Source of the DNA: Deinococcus roseus
Lineage (GTDB): Bacteria; Deinococcota; Deinococci; Deinococcales; Deinococcaceae
Length of the DNA stretch: 64,000 nt
NCBI RefSeq assembly: GCF_014646895.1
Contig: NZ_BMOD01000004.1
Span: 259,993 to 323,992, forward strand
Direction: 5' to 3'
Position numbers and translations under genes: made by a program. Position 1 is the first letter of the stretch, and each line of letters starts with the position of its first letter. This document shows positions 63,879-64,000 of the stretch, in pieces. A model generated the notes under the pieces. That model did no database searches and was not told the origin of the DNA. It was given only the letters and a program-made list of their open reading frames with translations.

Positions 63879-64000
63879 TCAGTGCCCGAGGATCTGGGAA
63901 AGAAAGAGTTTAGAGCGCTCATGCTGCGGGTTGTTGTAAAACTCCTCCGGGGTGGCCTCCTCCACAATTGCCCCCTTGTCAAAGAACACCACCCGGTCCG
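63879..64000 (-). CDS. C-terminal fragment of an amino-acid ABC transporter ATPase
   Basis: The leftward frame entering from the right edge reads DRVVFFDKGAIVEEATPEEF, then NNPQHERSKLFLSQILGH and stop. This matches the end of polar amino-acid uptake ATPases (GlnQ/HisP type: ADRVxFxDxGxIVEE...P...R.K.FL). About 40 codons are present; the gene continues beyond the window. Confidence 0.85.
   Translation of the reverse strand, partial: DRVVFFDKGAIVEEATPEEFYNNPQHERSKLFLSQILGH

Overview
The window reads as chromosome of a Deinococcus-like bacterium (phylum Deinococcota). By eye the DNA is moderately GC-rich and densely coded on both strands. Several genes point to that group: a DRB0094/Rnl5-type RNA ligase, a tandem pair of deoxynucleoside kinases, a MurE without the usual meso-diaminopimelate signature, an acidic-insert housekeeping sigma factor, and many starts with a TANNNT box 4-9 bases before ATG, which suggests leaderless mRNAs. 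The species is not identified. No rRNA, tRNA, CRISPR array, prophage or transposase was seen.

Layout. 0-2 kb: a leftward GNAT-GNAT-folP operon. 2-7 kb: a LysR gene and a large secreted GH51 arabinofuranosidase with a strong promoter and a LacI-type operator. 7-11.4 kb: stress and small-molecule genes, including a divergent LysR/tautomerase/DUF4865 cluster. 11.6-14.3 kb: overlapping kinase-kinase-murE operon. 14.4-17.8 kb: Tat-exported metallo-hydrolase, lipoprotein, icd. 17.8-21 kb: guaA and a membrane-anchored pseudokinase-like protein. 21.3-23.6 kb: apbC, a SufR-like Fe-S regulator and a 2H phosphoesterase. 23.6-27.9 kb: truncated haemoglobin, GH57 glucanotransferase, rnhB, rsmC. 28-35.4 kb: principal sigma factor, DedA, MOSC protein, sufS-sufU, bifunctional rel. 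35.5-40.6 kb: several uncharacterised proteins, one with an ADP-ribosyltransferase-like motif pattern, then murA. 40.7-45.8 kb: prfA with an overlapping leader ORF, Nudix, methyltransferase, YibE/F. 45.9-50.3 kb: glmS with an upstream glmS ribozyme, FmdB-like and HtrA proteins. 50.4-53.8 kb: divergent pckA and glgC around a palindrome-rich spacer. 53.8-59.8 kb: a leftward block of ADP-ribosylglycohydrolase, DEDDh exonuclease, Rnl5 RNA ligase, Bcs1-like AAA ATPase and RtcB RNA ligase, a candidate RNA-repair neighbourhood. 60-64 kb: TPR protein, MFS transporter, NuiA-like and Imm1-like proteins, and the end of an amino-acid ABC ATPase.

Themes. Central metabolism (icd, pckA, glgC, GH57), envelope precursor synthesis (murE, murA, glmS), nucleotide supply (guaA, kinases, folP), Fe-S biogenesis (apbC, SufR-like, sufS, sufU) and the stringent response share the window with accessory proteins.

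The most unusual non-coding signal is a dispersed family of degenerate heptamer arrays. They have two consensus types, GCCGAGR and TCAGCNN, and lie almost only between genes. Three times they occur as opposed pairs about 55-110 bp apart. A second dispersed element is a 20-bp palindrome (GGGCGCAGC-AC-GCTGCGCCC).
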